Assembly (NCBI GenBank): GCA_963803775.1
Contig: CAWDNS010000007.1
Span: forward strand, 744,001 to 808,000
DNA length: 64,000 nucleotides
Direction of reading: 5' to 3'
From: JABCZH01 sp963803775
GTDB taxonomy: Bacteria > Acidobacteriota > Terriglobia > Terriglobales > Acidobacteriaceae
Shown: one piece after another, positions 8,438-17,298 of the stretch
How the letters are laid out: the number at the start of each line of letters is the position of its first letter
How positions within the stretch are numbered: the stretch's first letter is position 1
Notes under the pieces: generated by a model
The model's input: only the letters and a program-made list of their open reading frames with translations
Told to the model about the DNA's origin: nothing
Database searches by the model: none
Translations under genes and position numbers: made by a program

Positions 8438-9913
8438 ATGGCCACCTCACCAGAGATCTCAGTCGCGACTCGGGCCGAGTACGAACCGGTCATTGGTCTC
8501 GAAGTCCACATTCAACTCCTGACGGTGACCAAGATCTTTTGCTCTTGCTCGGCTCGTTTCGGCGCGCCGCCGAACGCCAGCGTTTGCCCGGTATGTTTGG
8601 GGCTACCGGGCGCGCTTCCGGTGCTCAACAGGAAAGCTGTTGAGTTCGCGGTGCTGGCGGCGATGGCGCTGAATTGCCGCGTTAATCAGACTTCGATTTT
8701 TGCTCGCAAGAATTATTTCTATCCCGACCTTCCCAAGGGCTACCAGATTTCGCAATATGACAAGCCGCTGGCCGAGTTTGGTGCAATCGATATCACGACT
8801 GACGGCGGCTCCAAGAAAATCGGCATCACACGCTTGCACCTTGAGGAAGATGCCGGCAAGAGCTTGCATGAGGGCTTCCCGGATTCTGCTGAGAAAACGG
8901 CCATCGATCTCAACCGCAGCGGAGTGCCGCTGATCGAGATCGTCAGTGAGCCGGAAATCACCTCGCCTGACGAGGCCTACGAATACCTCACGCGGATGAA
9001 GGAAATCATTCTGTACACCGGGGTGAGCGATTGCAATATGGAAGAAGGCTCGCTGCGTTGCGATGCCAACGTCAGCGTGCGGCCACGGGGGCAGGCGCAG
9101 TTCGGCACCAAGACAGAAATCAAGAACGTCAATTCCTTTCGTTTTATCCGCGAGGCGCTGGAATATGAAATTGGCCGCCAGATCGGCGTTCTCGAGTCCG
9201 GCGGCAGGATCACGCAGGAGACGCGGCTCTACAACTCCGCGGAAGGCAAGACTTATAGCATGCGCTCCAAGGAAGAAGCGCACGACTACCGCTATTTCCC
9301 CGAGCCTGACTTGTTGCCGCTGGTTGTGAATGCGAAGTGGCAAGAGGAAATCCGTCGCAGCCTGCCCGAGTTGCCGGAGGCCCGGCGGAAGCGCATGGTC
9401 GCCGACTACGGAATCACCGAGTACGACGCCGAAGTGCTGACCGCCCGTAAGAGTTTGGCAGACGAATTCGAACTCGCCGCCAAGGCCGCGAAGAATCCCA
9501 AGCGCGTGGCTAACCTGGTACAAAGCGAATTGATGGGGCGGCTGAAAGCTAAGGGTCTGGAGATCGCGAGTTCGCCCATCTCGATGAAAGGCGTGGCGCT
9601 GTCGGCGGACTTGGTCGAGGACGGAACGATTTCGGGCAAGATGCTCAAAGACCTATATGACCTGTGTTTCGAGCGCAACCAGGATTTTCCGGCGATCTAC
9701 GAAAAGGAAAAGCCGCAACAAATCAGCGACGCGACTGCCATCGAGAAGCTGATTGACGAAATCATCGCCGGCAATCCCAAACAGCTTGAACAGTACCGTG
9801 CCGGAAAGAAGACTATGATCGGCTTCTTTGTGGGGCAGGTGATGAAGGCTTCAAAGGGGCAGGCCAATCCCCAGATGGTGAATGAGCTACTGGCAAAAAA
9901 GCTAGAGGGTTGA
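8438..9913 (+). CDS. gatB: Aspartyl/glutamyl-tRNA amidotransferase subunit B
   Basis: 491 residues, the standard GatB length. Motifs include YEPVIGLEVHIQLLT, FCSCSARFGAPPNASVCPVC (zinc-binding cysteines), LGLPGALPVLNRKAVE, KNYFYPDLPKGYQISQYD, and EEDAGKS; the C-terminal QYRAGKKTMIGFFVGQVMKA belongs to the YqeY/tail domain. GatB binds and activates misacylated Glu-tRNA(Gln) or Asp-tRNA(Asn) for amidation with ammonia from GatA. GatA and GatC are not adjacent, which is common. The frame is intact. Confidence 0.96.
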   Translation: MATSPEISVATRAEYEPVIGLEVHIQLLTVTKIFCSCSARFGAPPNASVCPVCLGLPGALPVLNRKAVEFAVLAAMALNCRVNQTSIFARKNYFYPDLPKGYQISQYDKPLAEFGAIDITTDGGSKKIGITRLHLEEDAGKSLHEGFPDSAEKTAIDLNRSGVPLIEIVSEPEITSPDEAYEYLTRMKEIILYTGVSDCNMEEGSLRCDANVSVRPRGQAQFGTKTEIKNVNSFRFIREALEYEIGRQIGVLESGGRITQETRLYNSAEGKTYSMRSKEEAHDYRYFPEPDLLPLVVNAKWQEEIRRSLPELPEARRKRMVADYGITEYDAEVLTARKSLADEFELAAKAAKNPKRVANLVQSELMGRLKAKGLEIASSPISMKGVALSADLVEDGTISGKMLKDLYDLCFERNQDFPAIYEKEKPQQISDATAIEKLIDEIIAGNPKQLEQYRAGKKTMIGFFVGQVMKASKGQANPQMVNELLAKKLEG

Positions 9914-9919
9914 AACGCG

Positions 9920-9996
9920 GGTAGTGGCTGAATCTGAATTATTGTTGATTGATTTGCACAGCCAGAAAATTCACAGATTCAATTTCAGCCACTACC
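9920..9996. repeat. Imperfect inverted repeat downstream of gatB
   Basis: Arms GGTAGTGGCTGAA (9920-9932) and its exact complement TTCAGCCACTACC (9984-9996) enclose about 50 bp; inside, GAATCTG.AATT on the left partly matches AATTCACAGATTC on the right, so the stem is longer but interrupted. There is no T-run, so it is not a typical intrinsic terminator. It may be a decayed small repeat element. Confidence 0.6.
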
Positions 9997-10113
9997 GAAA
10001 CGCGGAGGTGAGATTGAGCTAACTGGCTGGTGCTCTACAACCTCTGGATGCTCCGCCGGACAATGCCTTCCGTCACCTAAGAACGTCCTGCCCCGCCCGT
10101 TAACATTGGTTCT

Positions 10114-10765
10114 ATGAAGAAGTGGAAATGGGACCGCATTATCAGCGTAACCACGCTGGCCAGTTCGCTGGTTGCCATCGTTCTGGTGCTGAAGAAGCCG
10201 CACCCAGTTGCGCCGCCGATGCCGGCCGCAGTCGCCGCTGCCAAAGCCCAGTCCTTCCAGGAAAAGGTCGAGCAGTTCGAACAGCCGAAACAGGCGGGTC
10301 AGGCTCCGTCTGAAGTGCACTTGAGTTCAGACGAGATCACTGCCGCTTTCGCTCAAGCCGCCGGAATGATTTCAGGCGCGCAGTCTCAGCCCCAACAGCC
10401 TGCAGCGCGGCTCGAACCTTCCCACCGCGGCGCCAACTTCGGCGGATGCTGTCTTTGGCCCAGGACAGCCCGAAGTAAAAGACTACCAGGTGAACTTTGA
10501 CGGAGACGTCGCCCGCGGCCAGTTTGTGACTCAGTTCGGCGGCAAAGACGTCTACGTCACGCTGGCTGGGCACCTGGGATCAAAAGACGGTTATGCGACG
10601 TTTGATCCCACGGAGTTTAAGGTCGGCGATCTGAGCATTCCGGTCTCGCTGGTAAACGATGCCTTGCAGAAACGTCTCACCGAGCAGCGCGACCGCATGA
10701 AACTGCCTGACAACGTCGACGGAATCAAAGTGGAAAACGGCGAACTGGTGATGACTGGCAAGTAG
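10114..10765 (+). pseudogene. Membrane-anchored hypothetical protein, frame broken
   Basis: Two reading frames make one protein. The first (from ATG 10114) gives MKKWKWDRIISVTTLASSLV and a single N-terminal membrane segment, then a proline/alanine-rich linker and SSDEITAAFAQAAGM. After about 10390 sensible coding moves to the next frame (N-L-P-T-A-A-P-T-S-A-D-A-V-F-G), ending in a domain with NFDGDVARGQFVTQFGGKDV and VSLVNDALQKRL up to the stop at 10765. Removing one base, for example from the CCCC at about 10390-10393, rejoins them. The C-terminal part resembles periplasmic domains found in acidobacterial hypothetical proteins; no function is known. Confidence 0.6.
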
Positions 10766-10774
10766 AAGCCTGAT

Positions 10775-12138
10775 TCACTCGGTCGGCGTGCCTTGAAACA
10801 GCGCGTAGAGCTGGTTCCCAATCACGCGATATACAACGAAAGCAGTGCCTGCATCGGAAACCTGGCGGAAGAGCAGTTCACCGCGCCCATCTCCATCGAC
10901 ATCGACAGCATCGATCAGCTCCATCTGGGGAATAACATCGAGGTGGCTGGTGTCAGTCACATTCGAAAACACTTTGTGAAAGTCGGCGTTGACATCTTGC
11001 CGTGCCACCAAGGTCACGATGTATTGCAAGGCCGGCCCAGCCTCTTTTTCCTTGGGACTTTGTGGAAGTCTCGCCTTGGCGTTTAATATCAGCACCGGCT
11101 CATTGCTACTGTTGAGATCGAAGGCGTGAAGCTGCACATCTTCGAAGTCGGACTGTGCAGGTTTAGAGGCGGTCGATTTCCGCGGTGCGGGGTTCTTCGC
11201 GGGCTCAGGTGCCTGAATGGTTTGCGTGGCCAACAGCTTCGCGCGGGCGCGGACTTCATCCGCAACCATCGCCAGCAACTTCTTGCGGTACTGTTGCTCC
11301 TCTTCCGGCTTCATAGAATAGCTATAAGGATGCGGTTCGGGGCCCTCCTCCGCGGAGATCGCTGGGAACATCTGCTGGGCCTGCAAGGAAGCAGTAGTTG
11401 GCTTCGCCGAACTCCCGTGCTTGGCCGCGACAGGCGTCACCGTCAATGGCTCCGCTGGCCTTGGCGCGGGAATCCCACGTTTCAGCGTGGGTGCATCTTT
11501 GTCCGGCGGGGCGGGGACCGACGGCGCGGTTGGCTTGGTCTCGTCTACTGGCGGTGGCGTCGCTGGTGCGGGTACTCGCGCGGCGCAGGCTGAGGCGCCG
11601 GTGGCGGACTCGGGGGCGTCGGGGTGGCGGAAGTAGCATCTGGCGCTTTGGGCTTGTTGGCTCCGGCGTGCCGCAGCACCGGCGGTCCCTCGTCGTCGTT
11701 CATTCCCCGTGGAATTGCCGAAGCCGATTTGCTGGACGATTTCGGATGAATTTCGCTGGCTGGCAGCCAGGTCCCTTCCCCCATCCACTGATGAGTGTCC
11801 GGCTTTTCGAGCACACTTTTGACCGTGAACAGTCCTTGTGAAACGCCCGTGCGCACGCCTTCGTAAACCGTGCCGCCCCACAGCGCCATGGGTACGGGAG
11901 AAGCTTTGTACGCGCTGGCATCAAAGTATTGGCCATCGATCAAAATCACAATGGGGATGAGATGGGCCTTGCCATTGGTCATCTCGATCAGGCCCAGCGC
12001 ACGCGGTCCTTTGTTGGCCTTAGCGGCGTGGATAGCTTGAGCCGAAGCGGCCGGAACCATCATCAAAGGCAAAGTGGCCGAGATGACGAGCCACCCAGCC
12101 CTGCGGTATAACGTTGATCGAGAAGGAGAGACAGCCAT
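10775..12138 (-). pseudogene. Exported hypothetical protein with a C-terminal acidic repeat, frame broken
   Basis: The N-terminal part (ATG at 12138) has a signal peptide (LVISATLPLMMVPAASAQA) and a conserved-looking GQYFDASAYKASPVPMALWG segment. Near 11570-11590, in a proline-rich linker, this frame runs to a stop while the continuation (ATPPPVDETKPTAPSVPAPP onward, to the stop at 10775) is in another frame; one base appears to be missing. The C-terminus contains ELIDAVDVDGDGRGELLFRQ, similar to a calcium-binding FG-GAP/dockerin-like loop. The gene is convergent with the broken gene at 10114 and divergent from bcp, whose start codon it overlaps in a shared CCATGG. Function unknown. Confidence 0.6.
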
Positions 12139-12610
12139 GGATATCAATGATAAAGCCCCGGAGTTTACTTTGCCTGACCAGAATGGCGAGAGCGTCTCGC
12201 TGAAGAGTTTTCGGGGAAAGTATGTAGTGCTCTATTTCTACCCGCGGGCCGACACCCCAGGATGCACCATCGAGGCCTGCAGCTTCCGTGATTCCTACAA
12301 GAAAGTCGAGAAAACAGGAGCCGTGGTGCTGGGCGTGTCTCCTGACCAGCCCAAGGCGTTGAAGAAATTTGAAGACAAATTCGGCCTGCCCTTCACCTTG
12401 TTGGGCGATGCCGACAAGAAAGTCTGCAACGCGTACGGCGTGATTCAGGAGAAGAATATGTACGGAAAAAAGGTCATGGGTGTGGCGCGAACTACGTTCA
12501 TCATCGGCCCGGATGGCAAGATCAAACACATCTTCCCCAAGGTGAAACCGGAAGGCCACGCTGACGAAGTACTGGCGTGGTTGAAGGAAGCAGCCAAAGG
12601 CGCCGCGTAG
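12137..12610 (+). CDS. bcp: Thioredoxin-dependent peroxiredoxin (Bcp/PrxQ)
   Basis: 157 residues from the ATG at 12137, which has AAGGAGAG 6-13 bp upstream; the longer upstream frame overlaps the neighbour and is unlikely. The peroxidatic motif YPRADTPGCTIEACSFRDSY has the PrxQ arrangement of two cysteines five residues apart (C-T-I-E-A-C), the second being the resolving cysteine. Other family marks are DKAPEFTLPDQNGE and VARTTFIIGPDGKI. It reduces hydrogen peroxide and organic peroxides in the cytoplasm with thioredoxin as donor. Confidence 0.94.
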   Translation: MDINDKAPEFTLPDQNGESVSLKSFRGKYVVLYFYPRADTPGCTIEACSFRDSYKKVEKTGAVVLGVSPDQPKALKKFEDKFGLPFTLLGDADKKVCNAYGVIQEKNMYGKKVMGVARTTFIIGPDGKIKHIFPKVKPEGHADEVLAWLKEAAKGAA

Positions 12611-12628
12611 ATTCGTGGGCGGCTATCA

Positions 12629-13273
12629 ATGGCAGCTGTGACCATTCCGGCGGAACGCCTGCGCAGCGCCTTGCCACGCGAGTTTTACGACCGCGATCCA
12701 CGGCGAGTGTGCCGCGAATTGCTGGGCAAAGTGCTGGTTCGCAATGAACCTCGCCAGTATCTGGCTGGCCGCATCGTCGAAGTCGAGGCGTATCTTGGCA
12801 AGAACGACGGTGCAGCTCATTCCTTTGCCGGGAAAACCGCACGCAATGCGGTGCTGTTCGGCCCTCCTGGCTACGCCTACGTTTATTTCATTTACGGCAA
12901 TCACTATTGCTTGAATGTTTCCTGTTTGCCGGACGGCGTAGCGGGTGGGATCCTTTTTCGAGCCGTGGAACCGCTGGTGGGAATTGAAGCGATGTCCAAA
13001 TCGCGTGGATTGGACCTGAACGGTATGCGCAACTTGCGCAACCTGACTAGCGGCCCCGGTCGCCTAGCTGAGGCTTTCGGCATCACTCGTGAGCGCGACA
13101 ACGGGAAGGACCTGGCCTCGGCAAACTCCGATCTGTTCATTGCTGACGACGGCTTTCGCGTGAAGAAGGTTATCGCTACGCCGCGGATTGGTGTCACCAA
13201 AGCCGCCGAGCGTCCTTGGAGATATGTAATCGCGGGAAATCCGTTCGTCTCCGGACCGAAGAACTTGCGGTAA
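12629..13273 (+). CDS. mpg: DNA-3-methyladenine glycosylase (AAG/MPG family)
   Basis: 214 residues, typical for the family. Key segments: ELLGKVLVRNEP, the catalytic GRIVEVEAYLGKNDGAAHSF (glutamate and the AYxG-D-AxH pattern), GKTARNAVLFGPPGYAYVYFIYGNHYCLNV, and LTSGPGRLAEAFGI. It removes alkylated purines in base-excision repair. It lies 18 bp after bcp, and co-transcription with it would link oxidative and alkylation stress defence (inference). Confidence 0.93.
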   Translation: MAAVTIPAERLRSALPREFYDRDPRRVCRELLGKVLVRNEPRQYLAGRIVEVEAYLGKNDGAAHSFAGKTARNAVLFGPPGYAYVYFIYGNHYCLNVSCLPDGVAGGILFRAVEPLVGIEAMSKSRGLDLNGMRNLRNLTSGPGRLAEAFGITRERDNGKDLASANSDLFIADDGFRVKKVIATPRIGVTKAAERPWRYVIAGNPFVSGPKNLR

Positions 13274-13328
13274 CGCCCCAAGCTCTTTTGTTTGCCCGTG
13301 TTCAGGTGTAGAAATCCGTGGCTAAGTC

Positions 13329-13363
13329 TCCCTCTGTGTACCTCGGTGTCCTCTGTGGTTTAT
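13329..13363. repeat. CACAGAGG-family dispersed repeat, copy 1
   Basis: On the minus strand this reads as TAAACCACAGAGGACACCG followed by AGGTACACAGAGGG, matching the consensus ACCACAGAGGNCACAGAGG seen at four other loci in this window. It lies just before the methyltransferase start at 13376, and an in-frame extension of that gene through it is spurious. Confidence 0.75.
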
Positions 13364-13375
13364 TGTTTATTCCGC

Positions 13376-14113
13376 ATGACCCAGACTCCCACCAAACCCG
13401 ACTACGGCATCGACGCTCCCAGAGTAGTGCGCAATCTGTTTGTGATTGGGGTGTTGTTACTTGTCCTGAGTTCCCTGTTTCCGGTATTGCGAATCGGGCC
13501 GGTCATAATCTTGTGGAAGTCAGGAGCAGTCGTAACTGGCGTTCTTTGTGTCGTCGAGGGCGTTCTGATGATCATCTACGCCAAGCATGGCAAGTTCCTT
13601 CACCGCGACCGCATGCTGGCCATGGTGGATTGGAAGGGTAACGAATCGGTGCTTGACGTCGGCACCGGACGCGGCCTGCTGATGATCGGTGCAGCCAGGA
13701 AGCTGACCACCGGCAAAGCGGTGGGCATCGATATCTGGAGCACCAAAGACCTATCTGGAAACGCAATGGAGAAGACGTTACAGAACGCGGAACTCGAGGG
13801 CGTTCGCGACAAAATCGACGTGCAGAATGGTGACGCTTCCGCAATGAAGTTCCCGGATGCCAGCTTTGATGTGGTGTTGTCGAATCTTTGCATTCACAAC
13901 ATTCCCACCAGAGCCGGACGCGATAAAGCCTGCCGCGAAATCGTCCGAGTGCTGAAGCCGGGTGGGATAGCGATCATTTCCGATTTCATCAAGACCAGAG
14001 ACTACGTAAAGGCCTTCAAGGCCGCCGGAGCCATCACATCGCGCACTGGATTGGACTTTCTGCGAACTTTCCCGCCTTTGAGGATTGTTGAAGTACGGAA
14101 GCCGGGAGGCTGA
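13376..14113 (+). CDS. Class I SAM-dependent methyltransferase with N-terminal membrane segments
   Basis: About 245 residues from the ATG at 13376; the upstream in-frame extension would be translated repeat DNA. Two hydrophobic helices come first (VRNLFVIGVLLLVLSSLFPVL and VVTGVLCVVEGVLMIIYA), then a methyltransferase domain: VLDVGTGRGLLMIGAA (motif I), AVGIDIWS, NGDASAMKFPDASFDVVLSNLCIHNI (motifs II/III) and EIVRVLKPGGIAIISD. The substrate is unknown; the membrane anchor suggests a lipid or quinone-like substrate (inference). Confidence 0.85.
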   Translation: MTQTPTKPDYGIDAPRVVRNLFVIGVLLLVLSSLFPVLRIGPVIILWKSGAVVTGVLCVVEGVLMIIYAKHGKFLHRDRMLAMVDWKGNESVLDVGTGRGLLMIGAARKLTTGKAVGIDIWSTKDLSGNAMEKTLQNAELEGVRDKIDVQNGDASAMKFPDASFDVVLSNLCIHNIPTRAGRDKACREIVRVLKPGGIAIISDFIKTRDYVKAFKAAGAITSRTGLDFLRTFPPLRIVEVRKPGG

Positions 14114-14167
14114 AACCAAACGGGCCTGAGGCCGTCTAAACTTCCATCGTTTTCATCGGAGACAACC

Positions 14168-14585
14168 ATGAACCTCGAAACCAAAACCGAAGCCAACGTC
14201 AAGCAAGCCGTGCCCTTTTTCAGAGTATCGAGCATGGAAGAGTCCGTCCGCTTCTACGTCGACGGTCTGGGTTTCGAGATAACCAGGAAATGGACCCCTG
14301 AAGGCAAGCTGCGTTGGTGCTGGCTTGAGCACGGCAACGCCGCCCTGATGCTGCAGGAGTTCCATAAGCCCCCCGAAGGGTAAAGTGGGCGTGGGCGTCT
14401 CGATCTGCTTCCAATGCGAAGATGCCCTTGCAATCTACCGCGAAGTCACCTCACACGGGATTCAAGCTTCGAGACCTATTGTCGGTAACGGCATGTGGGT
14501 CACGTCCGTATTGGACCCGGATGGCTACAGACTCGAGTTCGAGAGCTACACCGACGTACCGGAAGAAACGGTACTTTCAGAGTAA
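14168..14585 (+). pseudogene. VOC-family (glyoxalase/bleomycin-resistance-like) protein, frame broken
   Basis: The first half (ATG 14168) ends at a TAA at 14381 after QEFHKPPEG, and the second half continues one frame over with V-G-V-G-V-S-I-C-F-Q-C and finishes with VLDPDGYRLEFESYTDVPEE. Together they form a single VOC domain of the usual 135-140 residues: FRVSSMEESVRFYVDGLGFE at the start and LDPDGYRLEFES at the end. Deleting one C from the six-C run at 14369-14374 restores one continuous frame reading through K-P-P-K-G-K-V-G-V. A sequencing error is therefore as likely as real inactivation. Confidence 0.8.
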
Positions 14586-14758
14586 CCGCTCCGCGATTGA
14601 CTTCGCCATTGCAAAGCCTTACGCTTGTCGCCAGCGCGAAGGGCGCATCCAGTCCGCGGAAAGGGCCGTGCCCACCTTGGTTCACAATTCGAAGGATACG
14701 ATCCTACTTTTGGCCTGACTCGGGCGGACTCCAGGCGCAGTCACGAAAGGAAGATCGT

Positions 14759-15979
14759 ATGGATGCGAAAAATCTACCCGCTCGCCCCAGCCTCGAACAA
14801 TACCGCAAACAAGCGAAAGAACTCCTCAAGGCCTGCAAGACAGGCGATCCCGACGCCATTGAACGAATCAAGCGATACCATCATCACTCAAGCAAACAGA
14901 ACGATCCTGGGATTCTAAGCGGGAAGTTCACTCTAGCTGACGCTCAACTTGTCATGGCTCGCGAACACGCCTTCGTGAGTTGGCCGAAGTTCGTGAAACA
15001 TATTGAAGCACTGACCCACGAAAAGTCTTCCGTCTTACAATTCGAACTAGCGGCAGATGCGATTGTCGCGGGCGACGCTCTCACACTTAAGCGGTTGCTT
15101 CGTGAAAACCCAGAATTGATTCGACAACGTTCGACACGGGTGCATCGGGCCACTCTGCTTCACTACGTTGGCGCGAACGGCTTCGAAGATTACCGCCAGA
15201 AGTCTCCCAAGAACGCTGTCGAGATTGCGACAATACTGTTAAGTGCCGGTGCTGAGGTCGACGCGGTTGCAGACACGTACGGCAAGGGAACCACACTGGG
15301 TCTGGTGGCTAGCAGCATCCATCCCAAGCAGGCCGGTGTACAAATCGCGTTGCTCGAGACCCTGCTTGACGCTGGTGCAGCAGTCGACGGCATCCCGGGT
15401 AGATCAAGCCCGGTAATTTCCGCACTGCACAACGGGCGCGGTGAAGCTGCGGAGTTTCTCGCCAACCGTGGCGCGCTATTGGACCTCGAGGGGGCGGCTG
15501 GAGTTGGACGACTCGATCAGGTCAAGAGTTTCTTCGACGAGGACCGCAGTCTGAAAGCTACCGCGACAAAGGCGCAGATGGAATCAGGCTTTCTGTGGGC
15601 ATGTGAGTATGGCCGAAATGATGTCGTTGATTTCCTGCTACAGCGCGGTGCGGATGTGCGTGCGCAATCAAACACTGGACTGACTGGGTTGCACTGGGCC
15701 GTGGTCGGCGGAAAACTGGCGACGATCAAGTTGCTGCTGGAACGGGGAGTGCCGCTCGATGCCAAGAACGTTTATGGCGCGACAGCCTTCGGTCAAGCGC
15801 TTTGGTCTGCTTTCAACGGAGATTCGGGGACTGACTATGTTCCGGTGATCGAGATGTTTATCGACGCCGGCGCAAAGGTTGAGCCTGGATCGTTGGCTTG
15901 GCTGGCGCAGCAAACTGGCTCTGCCTCGACGAAGGCCCGCCTTGAAGCGTTGCTTCGGCATCACGGTGCCACGTCATGA
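14759..15979 (+). CDS. Ankyrin-repeat protein
   Basis: About 406 residues from the ATG at 14759, which has AAAGGA 7-12 bp upstream; the longer upstream frame overlaps the VOC gene. The N-terminal 80 residues (PSLEQYRKQAKELLKACKTG, then FTLADAQLVMAREHAFVSWP) match the leader found in a group of bacterial ankyrin proteins. Residues about 110-400 hold ankyrin repeats such as LLLERGVPLDAKNVYGATAF and DFLLQRGADVRAQSNTGLTG. No signal peptide is seen. Protein-protein binding in the cytoplasm is likely; partner unknown. Confidence 0.85.
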   Translation: MDAKNLPARPSLEQYRKQAKELLKACKTGDPDAIERIKRYHHHSSKQNDPGILSGKFTLADAQLVMAREHAFVSWPKFVKHIEALTHEKSSVLQFELAADAIVAGDALTLKRLLRENPELIRQRSTRVHRATLLHYVGANGFEDYRQKSPKNAVEIATILLSAGAEVDAVADTYGKGTTLGLVASSIHPKQAGVQIALLETLLDAGAAVDGIPGRSSPVISALHNGRGEAAEFLANRGALLDLEGAAGVGRLDQVKSFFDEDRSLKATATKAQMESGFLWACEYGRNDVVDFLLQRGADVRAQSNTGLTGLHWAVVGGKLATIKLLLERGVPLDAKNVYGATAFGQALWSAFNGDSGTDYVPVIEMFIDAGAKVEPGSLAWLAQQTGSASTKARLEALLRHHGATS

Positions 15980-15982
15980 GCA

Positions 15983-16828
15983 TTACCTGGGTGAGAGCAG
16001 TATGTTGTCGATGAGTCTGGTCCTACCCACGAAGGCTGCGACGGCGACAAGTGTCTCTCTCCGAATCTCTGGAATCGGATCGAGCGTGTCTGGATCGACA
16101 ACCTCAAGATAGTCCAGGCGCGCTCCTGGTTCTTGCGACAACACTTGCTTCCCGGCTTCGCCTAGTTTGGCAGCATTGCGTTCGCCCCGATCAAAACACT
16201 GCTTAACCTCGGAGAGTGCGCGGTAGAGTGCCAGCGCCGACCTACGTTCCGGCGGGTTGAGGTAGGCATTGCGCGAGCTCATTGCTAGGCCATCCGGCTC
16301 ACGCACAATTGGTCCGACGACGATCTCGACTGGAAAATTCAAATCACGCACCATGCGGCGGATGATCGCGCATTGGGCGGCGTCTTTTTGCCCGAAGAAT
16401 GCCAACTCCGGTTCGACAATATGAAAAAGTTTGGCAACCACCGTAGTGACTCCGCGAAAGTGTCCGGGGCGCGACCTGCCGCACAACTTCTCGCTCATAC
16501 CTTCAACCGTCACGTAGGTGACGGCGCTCTTCGGATACATGTCGTCGACGGAGGGCGTGAACACAATGTCCACTTTCTCGCGCTCCAGTAGCTCACAATC
16601 CCGCTCCAGGGCACGGGGATACTTGGCCAGGTCTTCATTAGGTCCAAACTGCAAGGGGTTTACGAAAATGGAAACTATGACCGTCTCGCACCGTGCTCTG
16701 GCGGCACGCACCAACGACAAATGCCCCTCATGCAGCGCTCCCATGGTGGGCACAAAACCCACACGTTGATCCCGGTGCATGAGAACGCGTGCTTTCCGCA
16801 TCTGCTCGATGCTTTCGCAAATCCTCAT
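15983..16828 (-). CDS. panC: Pantothenate synthetase
   Basis: 281 residues from the ATG at 16828 (MRICESIEQMRKAR); the frame is open further upstream but that sequence belongs to the neighbouring lipoprotein gene. Motifs: VGFVPTMGALHEGHLSLVRA with the HxGH ATP site, SIFVNPLQFGPNEDLAKYPR, GHFRGVTTVVAKLF, FGQKDAAQCAIIRRMVRDLN and AMSSRNAYLNP (KMSKS-like). PanC joins pantoate and beta-alanine. Its partner panB lies one small gene upstream on the same strand. Confidence 0.95.
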   Translation of the reverse strand: MRICESIEQMRKARVLMHRDQRVGFVPTMGALHEGHLSLVRAARARCETVIVSIFVNPLQFGPNEDLAKYPRALERDCELLEREKVDIVFTPSVDDMYPKSAVTYVTVEGMSEKLCGRSRPGHFRGVTTVVAKLFHIVEPELAFFGQKDAAQCAIIRRMVRDLNFPVEIVVGPIVREPDGLAMSSRNAYLNPPERRSALALYRALSEVKQCFDRGERNAAKLGEAGKQVLSQEPGARLDYLEVVDPDTLDPIPEIRRETLVAVAAFVGRTRLIDNILLSPR

Positions 16829-16841
16829 AGTCAATCGGTGA

Positions 16842-17288
16842 TCACGCGGAAGGGATCCAATTGATGACCACGTGAAGGCTCTCCAGCGTTCCCGCAACCA
16901 AGGCGCGGTTTCGGCGCAACCGCGCTTTGTCCACTTCAGACGAGGCTGCCGCAGCGTTTTCCGCCACCGCCACCACTCGACCGTAAGGCCACGCGGAAGT
17001 TGGCAGTTCGCCGAGAGCAGCCAGCAATTGATCGGGCGCCAGGATCTTCTGCTCGTTGTTGGCGACATCAGCAGTCCTACCCCGTCGACTCGGACAATCA
17101 AATAGGGATTCTTCCAGTTCTTCATGTCCCGCACCGCGCTGATTTGTTGGGCGTCCGCGGGCGGGAGGGCTTCGATCCGAAGCAGAGGATTCACCTGCGA
17201 GGCAGAGCTTCTCGGGAGACCTACAGCCGGAACCGGTCGCCAGCGCAGTCAGGCTGATTGCCAGCGAAATCGAAAGGCGACATTTCAT
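16842..17288 (-). pseudogene. Small putative lipoprotein between panB and panC, two frame breaks
   Basis: Starts at the ATG at 17288 with a lipoprotein-like signal (MKCRLSISLAISLTALATGS then GC), so lipidation at that cysteine is likely. At about 17195 the frame must jump to read LLRIEALPPADAQQISAVRD and MKNWKNPYLIVRVDGVGLL, and at about 17070 it must jump back to read DVANNEQKILAPDQLLAALG and SAWPYGRVVAVAENAAAAS, ending with SLHVVINWIPSA at 16842. The joined protein would be about 148 residues. The NPYLIVR...W-P-Y-G-R-V-V-A-V pattern seems conserved in acidobacterial proteins (recollection, not checked). Function unknown. Confidence 0.65.
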
Positions 17289-17298
17289 CTCGCTAATT

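Noticed and set aside
8603..9523. Long minus-strand open frame (306 codons) inside gatB
   Set aside because: Antisense to conserved GatB; composition shadow.
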